Positions 8,255 to 17,188 are shown, numbered from the stretch's first letter. The stretch: DNA of 35,655 bases from Clostridiales bacterium UBA1234 (GCA_002308995.1 DBWQ01000019.1:1-35655), one strand, 5' to 3'. The notes: generated by a model from the letters alone, not told the origin. A program made the numbers and translations.

Positions 8255-9098
8255 TTATGATTCTTCTATTAATTCTTGAGATGGTTGCTCTTCGATGTTA
8301 CTTCCGTCTTTGGCTTTTAATTCTATATAAAAGCAAGCACTTAACATATATAAAAACGGTATAAACCTTGTTACGGAAAAATACATTCCTGCTTCAGAGG
8401 CATTGTTCCATACTAAGAAAGCAATCAAGATTACTATCAATATGACAACACCATACCCAACCTCCGAAAAAAGGATAGAAACACCTCCCACCACTGCTAA
8501 TACACAGACAAATGCGCAAAGAACCATAGGAAGCCATTCTGAACGAAAATGCAAGAATATCTTGAGATATCGTCCTATCATGGCAAGAGACATTAGTTGA
8601 AATGACTTAGCAATCGCTCCCATGATGGTGATATTTTCATCATCGATGAAAATATAATCTGTCATAAGAAATTTGAACCAAATATATAAAGCTAGTACAA
8701 TTTGAACAGTCGATTCATACTCTGTTTTTCTCAATAGCGCGAAAATAACAAAGTAAAGTAGCACTTCTATAAGTATCAAGACAATATTTTTGACAAATAC
8801 TTTGGAAAAATAATCAAAACATAGTACAAGACAATCATTTGTCCTAAGATCCGTATCCTGTTCTATCATTGTTTTGACAGCATAGCGAACACCATATACT
8901 AGTTGTAAAGATATTACTGCTCCTACTAGTGCGAGTAGAACTATGACAAAGTGAGATACATAAGGCTCCAACATGCAAAGACCGCACCACAATCAAAGAA
9001 GCCAATAAGACGACTACATATCCCATTTTCGTAACAATTAATCCTATCTTGGATAATTGGTTATGAATATTAGTAATAACATTTTGAGTAGAAAACAA
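8255..9098 (-). pseudogene. Multi-pass membrane protein with a +1 frame break
   Basis: Two overlapping minus-strand frames make one protein of about 281 residues. The N-terminal frame starts at a TTG (9098) with AAGGAG nine bases upstream and encodes MFSTQNVITNIHNQLSKIG plus a first membrane segment (GYVVVLLASLIVV). The C-terminal frame stays open from about 8990 to 8255. It encodes the next membrane segment (HFVIVLLALVGAVISLQLVY) and several more, then an acidic tail. The span is 844 bases, one more than a multiple of three. The join must lie between about 8945 and 8990, where there is no long homopolymer. It follows hpf by 24 bases and is probably co-transcribed with it. The break may be a real mutation, recoding or an assembly error. 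Family not recognised. Confidence 0.6.
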
Positions 9099-9122
9099 AA
9101 TGCCACACTCCTTAACTATTCG

Positions 9123-9650
9123 TTATTCTGGTACAACCACACCAAAAGTGCCATCTCCTCTTTGATAAATCACGTTCACTTCATTGGTTTCAATGTTGAC
9201 AAATGGCAAAAACATATCTGGTGTTCCTTCCACTTTTAATTTGGCATCTTCTACTGAAATTGGTTTAATTTCATAGGAACGAATCATGGTAATTTGACCT
9301 TTTTGCTCTACATTTTCATCGGAAAACATGCTCATTAATCTTTCTTTTAATGATTCATTTCTATTTCTACCAGATTTCTTTTCTTTATCTTTTCTAAGTT
9401 GTCTTTCTGCTCTATCAATGGCTAAATCGATAGAAGCATATAAATCTGGATTTTTTTCCTCTACGCGCATAAATCCGCCATCCGTTTTGATGCGAATTTC
9501 CACGATTTGGTCTTCTCTTTCTACACTACATGTAGCATTTACTTCTGTATTTTTTCCTTCAAATTTTTCTAATCTTTCGCACTTTTTCTCAATATATTCT
9601 CTAATTGCATCTGTAATCTCAATATTTTTGCCTGTTACTTTAATGTTCAT
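9123..9650 (-). CDS. hpf: Ribosome hibernation promoting factor, long form
   Basis: The protein has 175 residues. The N-terminal domain (MNIKVTGKNIEITDAIREYI, with the conserved LEKF and basic AERQLRKDKEKK stretches) binds the 30S decoding region. The C-terminal domain from about 120 (EIKPISVEDAKL, then MFLPFVN) is the dimerisation module that lets long HPF join two 70S ribosomes into 100S particles. I chose the ATG at 9650 because GGAGG lies nine bases upstream; the in-frame extension to 9668 would start at a TTG that overlaps this site. Downstream, after 24 bases, is the frame-broken membrane protein. Confidence 0.94.
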   Translation of the reverse strand: MNIKVTGKNIEITDAIREYIEKKCERLEKFEGKNTEVNATCSVEREDQIVEIRIKTDGGFMRVEEKNPDLYASIDLAIDRAERQLRKDKEKKSGRNRNESLKERLMSMFSDENVEQKGQITMIRSYEIKPISVEDAKLKVEGTPDMFLPFVNIETNEVNVIYQRGDGTFGVVVPE

Positions 9651-9681
9651 ATAAATCAACCTCCCCAATCTAACAAAAACC

Positions 9682-10065
9682 TTAAACTGCTATTATTTTT
9701 GTCACTAACATACATGAAATGAAAGCACTTTGAAAACAAATAATTGCTGGAACTCCCACAACAAACTTTGTATGAAGTGTTTTATGTTTATACTTAAACA
9801 TTGCATAATACATTCCTAGCGAGCCACCAACCAAAGCTACTAACATTAATGTGGATTCTTTGATTCTTCTTTGCTCGTTTTCTGCATATGTCTTATCTCG
9901 CTTCATTAAAATAATCGCTATGAAATTAATAAAGATGAAGTAGAATAAAAAGGTAATAATACCATTCGAAAAAATGAAACCTACTACCATTTTTAAAAAC
10001 ACCAAAATGGGAGCAAACACAGCAGAGACTGCTTTATCAATCATTTCATTATCTGTCAAAACCAA
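9682..10065 (-). CDS. DUF1294 family membrane protein (127 aa)
   Basis: About three hydrophobic segments are visible (IFSNGIITFLFYFIFINFIAI, LMLVALVGGSLGMYYAMF, FVVGVPAIICFQSAF). Between the last two is the KHKT motif typical of DUF1294, in GGSLG...YKHKTLHTKF. No biochemical role is established for the family. The annotated start is a TTG at 10065, three bases after GGCGGTG; a second TTG two codons on or the ATG at 10044 are alternatives. A promoter lies at 10098-10125. The gene is followed after 31 bases by hpf and may be co-transcribed with it. Confidence 0.82.
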   Translation of the reverse strand: MVLTDNEMIDKAVSAVFAPILVFLKMVVGFIFSNGIITFLFYFIFINFIAIILMKRDKTYAENEQRRIKESTLMLVALVGGSLGMYYAMFKYKHKTLHTKFVVGVPAIICFQSAFISCMLVTKIIAV

Positions 10066-10097
10066 TACACCGCCTTTCTTATTATAAGCTCATTTTT

Positions 10098-10125
10098 ATT
10101 ATATCATAAAAAATCGAGTTGCCAA
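10098..10125 (-). promoter_or_regulatory. Promoter of the DUF1294 gene
   Basis: Minus strand TTGGCA (10120-10125), 16 bp, TATAAT (10098-10103), between the polC stop and the DUF1294 ribosome binding site. It probably also serves hpf. Confidence 0.65.
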
Positions 10126-10157
10126 CTGTTTTTCTTAAAAAGATATCATTTGCCATT

Positions 10158-13100
10158 TTACATCGTAAACAAGCTCATTTGATTACTAAGCATCATGCCC
10201 TTTAAGCAACCTGCATTTTGAAGTAGTTCTGCAGTAGATTTTCCAAGGCCACAGCGAAGTTTTAATTCTTCTACTGACATAAAGTTTCCGCCCACTTCTC
10301 TTGCCCTTTGAATATTTTCTGCTGCAACGGTTCCCAAGCCACCAATACTATTAAGCGGTGGACGGATGGCACCATCTTCAATTAAAAACTTTTTCGCGTC
10401 CGATTTATATAAATCGATTGGTAGGAATTTAAATCCTCTTTCATACATCTCTAAACAAATTTCTAAAATCGAATACATATTTTTATCTTTGGTGGATGCT
10501 GCATTTCCTTGAATATCAATTTCACGCATTTTGTTAATGACTTTTTCTTTACCATAAATCATAGAGTCGCTATCAAATTCATCTGCTCTAATGGAGAAAA
10601 ATGCTGCATAATACGCAAGTGGAATATGCACCTTAAACCATGCAATACGAAAGGCCATGGTCACATAGGCTGCTGCATGCGCTTTAGGGAACATGTATTT
10701 AATTTTTTTACAAGAAGCAATATACCAATCTGGCACATTGTTTTCTTTCATCAATTTTTCTTGTTCTTCCGATAAGCCTTTTCCTTTACGAACCGACTCC
10801 ATAATTTTAAACGATGGCTTTGGTGGAAGCCCTTGTTTGATTAAATATAGCATAATATCATCTCTGGTACAGATGGCATCTTCTAGTTTGATAGTACCTT
10901 CATTAATTAAGGTTTGTGCATTATTAAGCCATACATCCGTACCATGAGAAAGCCCAGAAATACGAAGAAGCTCTTCAAACTTAGTTGGCTTCGTATCGAC
11001 TAACATACCACGTACAAATTTAGTTCCAAACTCTGGAACCCCATAAGTTCCTACCTCTGAATGAATTTGATCTTGGGTGACGCCAAGCGCATCGGTAGAA
11101 CAGAAAATTGACATGGTTTCTTTATCATCAAGTGGAATCTTTTTAGGGTCTACCCCTGTAATATCTTGAAGCATACGAATCATGGTGGGATCATCATGGC
11201 CTAGAATATCTAGTTTTAGTAGGTTTTGGTCAATGGAGTGATAATCAAAATGGGTCGTTTGAATGTCCGTTTCTGTATCATCTGCTGGGTGCTGAACTGG
11301 ACAAAACTCATAGATTTCATAGCCTTTTGGCACAACGATAATACCCCCTGGATGCTGACCAGTGGTTCTTTTAACTCCTGTACAACCAATTGCCAAGCGT
11401 GCTATTTCTGCATTATTCACTGGAATATGTCTTTCTTCGAAATATTTTTTCACATAACCAAATGCGGTTTTATCCGCAATGGTACCAATCGTTCCTGCTT
11501 TAAAAGTGGTGCCTTTTCCAAAGATAACTTCGGTATAACGATGAGCTTTTGCTTGGTATTCCCCTGAGAAGTTTAAGTCGATATCAGGCTCTTTATCACC
11601 ATCAAACCCAAGGAACGTTTCAAATGGAATATCCATGCCATCTTTAGCTAATTTCTCGCCACACTTAGGACAAATTTTATCTGGTAAGTCAAAACCATTT
11701 TTTACGCCATAATCACTAAAATCGGAATATTTACACTTAGGACACCTGTAGTGTGGTGGAAGAGAATTTACTTCTGTAATTCCCGTCATATTGGCCACAA
11801 ATGAGGAACCAACACTTCCTCTAGAGCCTACTAAGTAGCCATCTTCATTGGATTTGGCTACTAGCTTTTGCGCAATAATGTACATAACCGAGAATCCATT
11901 TTTAATAATGGAATCTAGTTCTTTATCAATTCTTTTTTGTACAATTTCAGGAAGTGGATCACCATATAATTCTTTTGCTCTCGTCATGGTAATGGTACGA
12001 ATGGTTTCTTCACATCCCTCAATGTGTGGGGCTGCTTTATAATCGGCAATTGGGCTAAATTTTTCGCACATATCCGCTACTTTATTAGTATTGGTAACCA
12101 CAACCTCATAGGCTTTTTCTTTTCCCAAATATTCGAATTCTTTTAGCATTTCTTCGGTCGTTCTAAAGTATAGAGGTGGTTGATTATCGGCATCTTCAAA
12201 ACCTTGTCCTGCTTGCAAAATTCTTCGATAAATTTCATCTTCAGGGTCCATAAAATGCACATCACAAGTTGCTACACAAAGTTTTCCTTGTTTATCCGCA
12301 AGCTCCACAATTTTACGATTATAATCTTTTAAAACTTCTTCGCTTTCTACTAATCCCTCTCTAACCATAAACTGGTTATTGCCAAGAGGCTGAATTTCTA
12401 AATAATCATAAAACTCTGCAATCGCTTCTATTTCATCTTCTGGCTTGCCATCGGCAATTGCTCTATAAAGTTCTCCTTGCTCACAAGCACTGCCAATGAT
12501 TAATCCGTCAGAATATTTTTGATACAAACTTTTTAAAATTCTTGGCTTTTTATAAAAATATTTTAAGTGAGATAAAGAAATTAATTTATATAAATTTTTT
12601 AATCCTACCTTATTGGTTGCCAAAATAATGGCATGATATGATGGCAAATTTTTAAAATTAATATCTTCTGATAGTTTATTATCCACTTCATCAAGCGTTT
12701 TGACTTCTTTTTCAGAAAGCATTTTAAGCATCACATTAAACACTTTAACAAGTGTATCTACATCGGCAAGTGCTCTGTGAGCCACATCAACTTTAATATC
12801 TAATTTTTCCGCAATTAACCCTAATTTATATTTTTTAAAATCAGGGAATAATTCTTTAGCCATCGCAAGTGTATCAATGTAAGTATTGTTAAACTCGAGT
12901 CCTAGCTTTTGTGCATTGTATTTAATAAACCCTACATCAAAATCCGCATTATGGGCAACAATGACTGTATCTTTGGTAAATTCAATTACCTTTGGTAATA
13001 CCTTATCAATCGTTTCCGCATCTTTGACCATATCGTCGGTAATATTCGTCACTTCCACTACCTTTGGTGGAATTGGCTTTTCAGGATTGACAAAACACTC

Positions 13101-14453
13101 AAAGGTATCAATCACTTCTCCCTTTTTCACTTTCATAATGCCAAATTCGGTAATCTTTTCCGTTTGCCTAGAAAGCCCAGTCGTTTCAATATCTAACACA
13201 CAATAGGTGGTATCTTCTAATGATTGATTTTGCGAATCATTTACCGAAATTAACCTATCTGGTACCAAATAGGCTTCTACCCCATATAGAATTTTGATAT
13301 CATTTTTCTTGGCGGCATCAATGCCTGCAGCTTCTGCTTTTTCTTTGGCTTCTTCTTCTGATAATCCTTCATTTAGCGCTGCTTCCATGGCTTTTTTAGA
13401 GGCTGCTTCCGATGCTTTTTTTGCTACATCTTTGGCTGCTTTTTTTGCCTCTGGAAAGCTTTGTACCACACCATGGTCGGTAATAGCAATCGCTTTATGC
13501 CCCCATTTAATCGCACGCTTTACCAAATCGGTTGCTGAAGTAACCGCATCCATCATACTCATTTGGGTATGAAGGTGTAGTTCTACTCTTTTTTCCTCAG
13601 CTTTATCCATTCTTACATGTTCTTCTATCGTTGTTTCTTCTAAAGAATCTGCAATTACGCCAAATTCTTTTGAAAAAGTATTATATTCATAAGTACCTAC
13701 TAAACGAACAGCCTTTACCGATTTCATTTTAGGATGTACTTCTTCGTATTCATTGGCTTTTAAAAAAGCTTTCACATTAATAGAACTGGTACCATCATAA
13801 ATATCGAAAGAGATTAAATAGCCTCCATTTTTTGTTTCACGGCTATCGTAATTACTTACTTTTCCTTCGATAATAACGCCTGGTTGTTCTGGAGAAAGAT
13901 TCACAATTTTGACTTCTTTCGGATCTTGGGTATCACGATACCCTTTGTAAATGAGCATCTCTTGATTTTTGATATGCTCCATAGAGTGCTTTCTCGGTGC
14001 CCTTTTTTCTGGTACAAAAGAACTATTCTCAACTGGGCTACTCACAATGCCACTTGGGCCACCACTTGGCAAAGATTTTGGTGCAAATCCCATTTTCATG
14101 TTGGGAGATACTGTTTCTTGTTTTGGCTTATTTGCAAGTTCTTGCGCTCTTTTTTCATTTTCTTCTATCATGGTTTTCACAATAGCTTCTTCTTTATTTT
14201 GAACAACTTCTACTTTTTCTGGTTCGATAAAAGAAACTGAAAAAGTTTTTCCTGTGGTATTTTGCAAAAAATCGCTAATGGTTTTATTGGCATTCTTTTG
14301 TTCTAATAGAAACTTACTTTTAGATTTTAATTGTACCTGTACTTCGTTTCCATTTACCACTGCTGTACTACCATTTAACCCAGCTTTTAACGATATATAT
14401 TTTTTGGAAAAGAAATCAATGACTTCCCCCCAATTTACTTCATTGTTTTCCAT
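10158..14453 (-). CDS. polC: DNA polymerase III alpha subunit, PolC type
   Basis: This is the leading-strand replicase of low-GC Gram-positives, 1431 residues and full length. In order: an N-terminal region with low-complexity Glu/Lys segments, an OB-fold near 205-280, and a split PHP domain starting VELHLHTQMSMMDA near 290. A DnaQ-like proofreading exonuclease (CVLDIETTGL near 415; HRALADVDTL later) is inserted within the PHP domain. A zinc module has paired CPKC motifs near 905-940. The catalytic palm has PDIDLNFSGEYQ near 965. A helix-hairpin-helix C-terminus follows (LRCGLGKSTAELL). The ATG is preceded by GGGGG seven bases upstream. The gene is monocistronic. A weak promoter (TTCACC, 17 bp, TAAGAT) is possible just upstream. 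Confidence 0.97.
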   Translation of the reverse strand: MENNEVNWGEVIDFFSKKYISLKAGLNGSTAVVNGNEVQVQLKSKSKFLLEQKNANKTISDFLQNTTGKTFSVSFIEPEKVEVVQNKEEAIVKTMIEENEKRAQELANKPKQETVSPNMKMGFAPKSLPSGGPSGIVSSPVENSSFVPEKRAPRKHSMEHIKNQEMLIYKGYRDTQDPKEVKIVNLSPEQPGVIIEGKVSNYDSRETKNGGYLISFDIYDGTSSINVKAFLKANEYEEVHPKMKSVKAVRLVGTYEYNTFSKEFGVIADSLEETTIEEHVRMDKAEEKRVELHLHTQMSMMDAVTSATDLVKRAIKWGHKAIAITDHGVVQSFPEAKKAAKDVAKKASEAASKKAMEAALNEGLSEEEAKEKAEAAGIDAAKKNDIKILYGVEAYLVPDRLISVNDSQNQSLEDTTYCVLDIETTGLSRQTEKITEFGIMKVKKGEVIDTFECFVNPEKPIPPKVVEVTNITDDMVKDAETIDKVLPKVIEFTKDTVIVAHNADFDVGFIKYNAQKLGLEFNNTYIDTLAMAKELFPDFKKYKLGLIAEKLDIKVDVAHRALADVDTLVKVFNVMLKMLSEKEVKTLDEVDNKLSEDINFKNLPSYHAIILATNKVGLKNLYKLISLSHLKYFYKKPRILKSLYQKYSDGLIIGSACEQGELYRAIADGKPEDEIEAIAEFYDYLEIQPLGNNQFMVREGLVESEEVLKDYNRKIVELADKQGKLCVATCDVHFMDPEDEIYRRILQAGQGFEDADNQPPLYFRTTEEMLKEFEYLGKEKAYEVVVTNTNKVADMCEKFSPIADYKAAPHIEGCEETIRTITMTRAKELYGDPLPEIVQKRIDKELDSIIKNGFSVMYIIAQKLVAKSNEDGYLVGSRGSVGSSFVANMTGITEVNSLPPHYRCPKCKYSDFSDYGVKNGFDLPDKICPKCGEKLAKDGMDIPFETFLGFDGDKEPDIDLNFSGEYQAKAHRYTEVIFGKGTTFKAGTIGTIADKTAFGYVKKYFEERHIPVNNAEIARLAIGCTGVKRTTGQHPGGIIVVPKGYEIYEFCPVQHPADDTETDIQTTHFDYHSIDQNLLKLDILGHDDPTMIRMLQDITGVDPKKIPLDDKETMSIFCSTDALGVTQDQIHSEVGTYGVPEFGTKFVRGMLVDTKPTKFEELLRISGLSHGTDVWLNNAQTLINEGTIKLEDAICTRDDIMLYLIKQGLPPKPSFKIMESVRKGKGLSEEQEKLMKENNVPDWYIASCKKIKYMFPKAHAAAYVTMAFRIAWFKVHIPLAYYAAFFSIRADEFDSDSMIYGKEKVINKMREIDIQGNAASTKDKNMYSILEICLEMYERGFKFLPIDLYKSDAKKFLIEDGAIRPPLNSIGGLGTVAAENIQRAREVGGNFMSVEELKLRCGLGKSTAELLQNAGCLKGMMLSNQMSLFTM

Positions 14454-14542
14454 TTTTTTACCCCCAAAAAATTACTACTAAAATCTTATCACAAGATAAA
14501 AATAAGGTGAAGAGAAATCACTAAAATTTTTTTAACCCATAC

Positions 14543-14574
14543 AAGAAAAGCACCCCTTACGGAGTGCTTTTCTT
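14543..14574 (-). terminator. Terminator of the NADAR operon
   Basis: The arms aagaaaagcac-cc and gg-gtgcttttctt form a stem of about 13 bp with one mismatch. It begins three bases past the stop codon at 14577 and ends in a T-rich stretch on the minus strand. Confidence 0.85.
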
Positions 14575-14576
14575 AA

Positions 14577-15200
14577 CTATGCTTTAATCTCTTGATAGAA
14601 AAAGAGAAAATCTTCTCGATTCATATCGGGGATTCTGCCAAAACGCTTCAGCATCGCTTTGAGAATTGCGACACTTTTCGCCTGACAGTTAATCGACTTA
14701 TTGGGGTTAAACTCAATGTCGGTAAAAAAATCATACACGAGTATTCCCAACAGTTCCTCTTCTGGGATACTCTCTTTGACGGCCTGGATATACATATAGT
14801 CGTAAAAGAAGGTGAGTGGCTTAAGCGGATATTCTTCTCCTTCATACTCAAAGGCAATCAGATTACCCGAAGTATGATGCCTCTCATCTCTTTTGGCTTC
14901 TTTTGGTGAAACGTGAAAAAGATCGGTATAGGGCCCCCCTAAATTGTACTTTTTGGAGCCCTGAAAGACACATTCAAAGGGAATTCCATGAAGCTTCAGA
15001 TTGAAAGCGCTGAGCATTCTCCCCAATTCTTCTTCTGATTTGGAAGAAATTTCCAACGCTTTTTTGCCAATACTTTCATGCAAAGCTTCCACATTCTTCT
15101 TTTTTTGGGAAGCTGCAAAGCCAGGATTGAACTTAAACTCAAAATCACGTCTCAAAACGTAATTTCTCTCATCTACCGTCCATGCAGGTCTTGTGGCCAT
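14577..15200 (-). CDS. NADAR-family protein, DarT1-antitoxin type
   Basis: The protein has 207 residues and matches from memory the DarT1-associated NADAR family throughout. Matching blocks are MATRP at the N-terminus, LEISSKS at 49-55, FECVFQGSK at 75-83, GGPYTDL at 89-95, EAKRDER at 101-107, FTDIEFNP at 159-166 and SINCQA at 169-174. NADAR proteins are hydrolases that remove ADP-ribose from guanosine in nucleic acid. In DarT1-NADAR toxin-antitoxin pairs they neutralise the toxin. The start has AAGGAGGAG directly upstream. The gene follows the 88-aa gene by 10 bases in the same operon (promoter 15533-15561). No DUF4433-type DarT1 is visible; an ADP-ribosyltransferase-like protein is encoded immediately upstream instead. 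Family assignment is firm; the partner is inferred. Confidence 0.87.
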   Translation of the reverse strand: MATRPAWTVDERNYVLRRDFEFKFNPGFAASQKKKNVEALHESIGKKALEISSKSEEELGRMLSAFNLKLHGIPFECVFQGSKKYNLGGPYTDLFHVSPKEAKRDERHHTSGNLIAFEYEGEEYPLKPLTFFYDYMYIQAVKESIPEEELLGILVYDFFTDIEFNPNKSINCQAKSVAILKAMLKRFGRIPDMNREDFLFFYQEIKA

Positions 15201-15210
15201 ATTCTCCTCC

Positions 15211-15477
15211 TTAAAACTCTACGCCATCCATCATCATCTCATAAAAGATACTGCCATCATGCTTTGTAGCTGGATACATCTGAAGATGTTCAATGGTATC
15301 AACTAACAGAAGAAGTTCACTTACAGGACAGTTACCATCCTTTAACTTTTGGTTAATTTCCTTCGTAAATGCAGTCAGCAATGCCCTATCCTCTTCAGAA
15401 AGAGAATTACCGCTTCTCGCATATGCGAGTATTCCAACATCACTCCACAGTACTTCTTTAAGTTTGTCAATTGCCAT
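15211..15477 (-). CDS. Hypothetical protein (88 aa), partner of the NADAR gene
   Basis: I do not recognise this small acidic cytosolic protein. It appears largely helical (DKLKEVLWSDVGILAYA, LLTAFTKEINQKLKDG, VSELLLLVDTIEHLQ), with an end of aromatic and methionine residues (GSIFYEMMMDGVEF). There is no membrane segment or DNA-binding motif. An AAGGAG lies eight bases upstream of the ATG. It is the first gene after a perfect consensus promoter and is followed after 10 bases by the NADAR gene, so the two are expressed together. It might be a toxin, an adaptor or an inhibitor, but the sequence alone does not decide. Confidence 0.78.
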   Translation of the reverse strand: MAIDKLKEVLWSDVGILAYARSGNSLSEEDRALLTAFTKEINQKLKDGNCPVSELLLLVDTIEHLQMYPATKHDGSIFYEMMMDGVEF

Positions 15478-15532
15478 GATATGATCTCCTTTCTTTGGCT
15501 ACAGCCATATAAATTCATATTCGTGCTGAACA

Positions 15533-15561
15533 ATTATACCACTAAAACTTATTTATGTCAA
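15533..15561 (-). promoter_or_regulatory. Consensus promoter of the 88-aa/NADAR operon
   Basis: Minus strand TTGACA (15556-15561), 17 bp, TATAAT (15533-15538). The -35 begins only five bases after the stop codon of the upstream ADP-ribosyltransferase-like gene, so the NADAR operon can be transcribed independently of it. Confidence 0.9.
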
Positions 15562-15565
15562 CTAT

Positions 15566-16876
15566 TTATTCTCTGCTATGATAGCCTAACTCTACCTTTT
15601 TATCCCCTAATTTGACATTTGGTTGTCTTAAATAATCATAAAAGTCAAAAGATAGTTTCTTTTTTCTGCAAGCATAGGGTTCTTCTGAAAGTTGTTCATC
15701 TACACTTGTCTCTAAAAGATGAATGGTTGAAGCGCTCATGCATGCTTGATTGCCCACATAAACAAGCTTACCATTTTTCGCAATCTCTTGTACTCCTATC
15801 CCCAAATCGTACTCTTTCGGTAATGCCAAACCTTGCTCTACAACGAATGGCTTACCAAGGTTATCTCTCGTTGTTGGCATAATCTGGCCTTCTGGAAGCG
15901 CATAGTAAATATCTTTTTTGGCACTGATTGCTTCTTTGGTTGGCCTATCAGGAAACCCCTCTTTTTGAAATTGACGATAGCAATTGATCTTTTTTTGAAT
16001 GGTTCCTTGAGGTATTGTCGTATCTTTACTTTCAAGTAGCTCTTGAAACTGGCTATTCGATAAAATATCCATCATTACTTGTGACTTAATTCCCTGTACA
16101 ACAGTTAAAAGTGGGTATTCTTTGAAAGAGCAATTTAATCTTGGAAGTGGATTTTGGGCATATTTTTCAAACTCTTTTGAAACTTGATGCAAGTTATTCA
16201 TATTTTGATAATGCTCTTTGATAAAAACTCTTTCCATAAGGGACCAATTTACATCATTAATAACCGTCATTAATTCTTGGGTTTTGTCTTCCATAATCAT
16301 ATCACATATCTGCTGAGAGTAGGCATCTAAATGCATTCTGTTTAAGGTATCTATGACATCTACTAAAATTGGTGGAATCACACGAAAACAATCTGCAGGA
16401 ATCTTACCTTCTATTATCATTTCTTGAGATGCTTTCGCAAAATTCATTGCTGTGGTGCTTATTCCTTTAACAGTTCCATTGCTTTTAAGCTCTTTCCAAG
16501 CCTCATCACTAGAACAATCATAGACAGTAGCATTATTTTCTTTTAGCTTATCCCAATCAATTAAAATAATATTTTTTCTTTCTCTAGGAACTAGTGGCGC
16601 TTGAATCTTCTTTTTGGCATTTTTATCATTTTCCTTTTTCTGTTCTTCCGATATAGGAGGTTTCATATCATCATTGAATCTCCTATTTCCTGTCCCATAA
16701 AAATTAGCAGCAATAGCAATCGACTTGGTAGTGGACAAAAACCTTGTACCTTCTCCTGTACCTTTGGAAATATGATATGATAGTCCTCTTGGGTCATTAG
16801 GATTCTTGCTCCAAATATCTTCACCATTTTGTACTGGAATATCATTATTTTGTGCTCGAAAAACATAATTTCCCAT
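15566..16876 (-). CDS. ADP-ribosyltransferase-like protein (436 aa) with unknown C-terminal region
   Basis: Residues 1-175 carry the layout of an R-S-E class ADP-ribosyltransferase fold. An arginine lies in the first strand (YVFRA, Arg7), then SYHISKG and the FLSTT block (Ser48-Thr50) with AANF after it. A strand NIILIDWDK lies near 103-111, then SQEMIIEGKIPAD (Glu152 or Glu156 as candidate catalytic glutamate). This resembles DUF7587-type ART-like domains. The roughly 260-residue C-terminal part is not recognised. There is no signal peptide, so it acts in the cytosol or is delivered by other means. The ATG at 16876 follows AGAGGAAG; the longer frame to 16942 is a lysine-rich run overlapping the promoter (16914-16942). 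The NADAR operon starts right downstream. Activity is inferred only. Confidence 0.68.
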   Translation of the reverse strand: MGNYVFRAQNNDIPVQNGEDIWSKNPNDPRGLSYHISKGTGEGTRFLSTTKSIAIAANFYGTGNRRFNDDMKPPISEEQKKENDKNAKKKIQAPLVPRERKNIILIDWDKLKENNATVYDCSSDEAWKELKSNGTVKGISTTAMNFAKASQEMIIEGKIPADCFRVIPPILVDVIDTLNRMHLDAYSQQICDMIMEDKTQELMTVINDVNWSLMERVFIKEHYQNMNNLHQVSKEFEKYAQNPLPRLNCSFKEYPLLTVVQGIKSQVMMDILSNSQFQELLESKDTTIPQGTIQKKINCYRQFQKEGFPDRPTKEAISAKKDIYYALPEGQIMPTTRDNLGKPFVVEQGLALPKEYDLGIGVQEIAKNGKLVYVGNQACMSASTIHLLETSVDEQLSEEPYACRKKKLSFDFYDYLRQPNVKLGDKKVELGYHSRE

Positions 16877-16913
16877 TTTTATCTTCCTCTCTTTTCTCTT
16901 TTCTATTATCTTT

Positions 16914-16942
16914 ATTTTACCAATCATTCTCTTTATTTTCAA
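16914..16942 (-). promoter_or_regulatory. Promoter of the ADP-ribosyltransferase-like gene
   Basis: Minus strand TTGAAA (16937-16942), 17 bp, TAAAAT (16914-16919). It lies 38 bases upstream of the chosen ATG and is divergent from the structured RNA promoter at 16966-16994. Confidence 0.6.
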
Positions 16943-16965
16943 GATATAAAAAGTTTACATAATTA

Positions 16966-16994
16966 TTGACTTTGCTTCCTTTTTATGGTATAAT
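16966..16994 (+). promoter_or_regulatory. Promoter of the plus-strand structured RNA
   Basis: TTGACT (16966-16971), 17 bp, TATAAT (16989-16994). The predicted start near 17001 coincides with the first bases of the terminal helix of the RNA. Confidence 0.87.
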
Positions 16995-17170
16995 TAACTT
17001 AATATATCACGTAAGGTATTGTTAATCTGGTACTGATGGGCGCTTCCCCACAGATATCAAGGTGTTTATCGCAACTCCAACGGAGGAGAAAACTCCGATG
17101 ATGTTTAGGTAAAAGGCGATGGTTTTAGGTATCTTATCTGATGTATTAATCTATTAGGAAGGAGCTTTGT

Positions 17171-17188
17171 ATGGAAGCAACTTTATAG
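17171..17188 (+). other. Five-codon mini-ORF (MEATL) inside the structured RNA
   Basis: AAGGAG (17159-17164) lies six bases before an ATG that opens a five-codon frame ending in TAG at 17186-17188. The stop codon lies in the first bases of the left terminator arm, so a ribosome there would cover part of the hairpin. Too short for a function to be claimed. Confidence 0.4.

Noticed and set aside
13294..13572. Alanine/serine-rich plus-strand ORF of 92 aa inside polC
   Set aside because: It is the antisense shadow of an Ala/Lys/Glu-rich polC segment and has no start signals.
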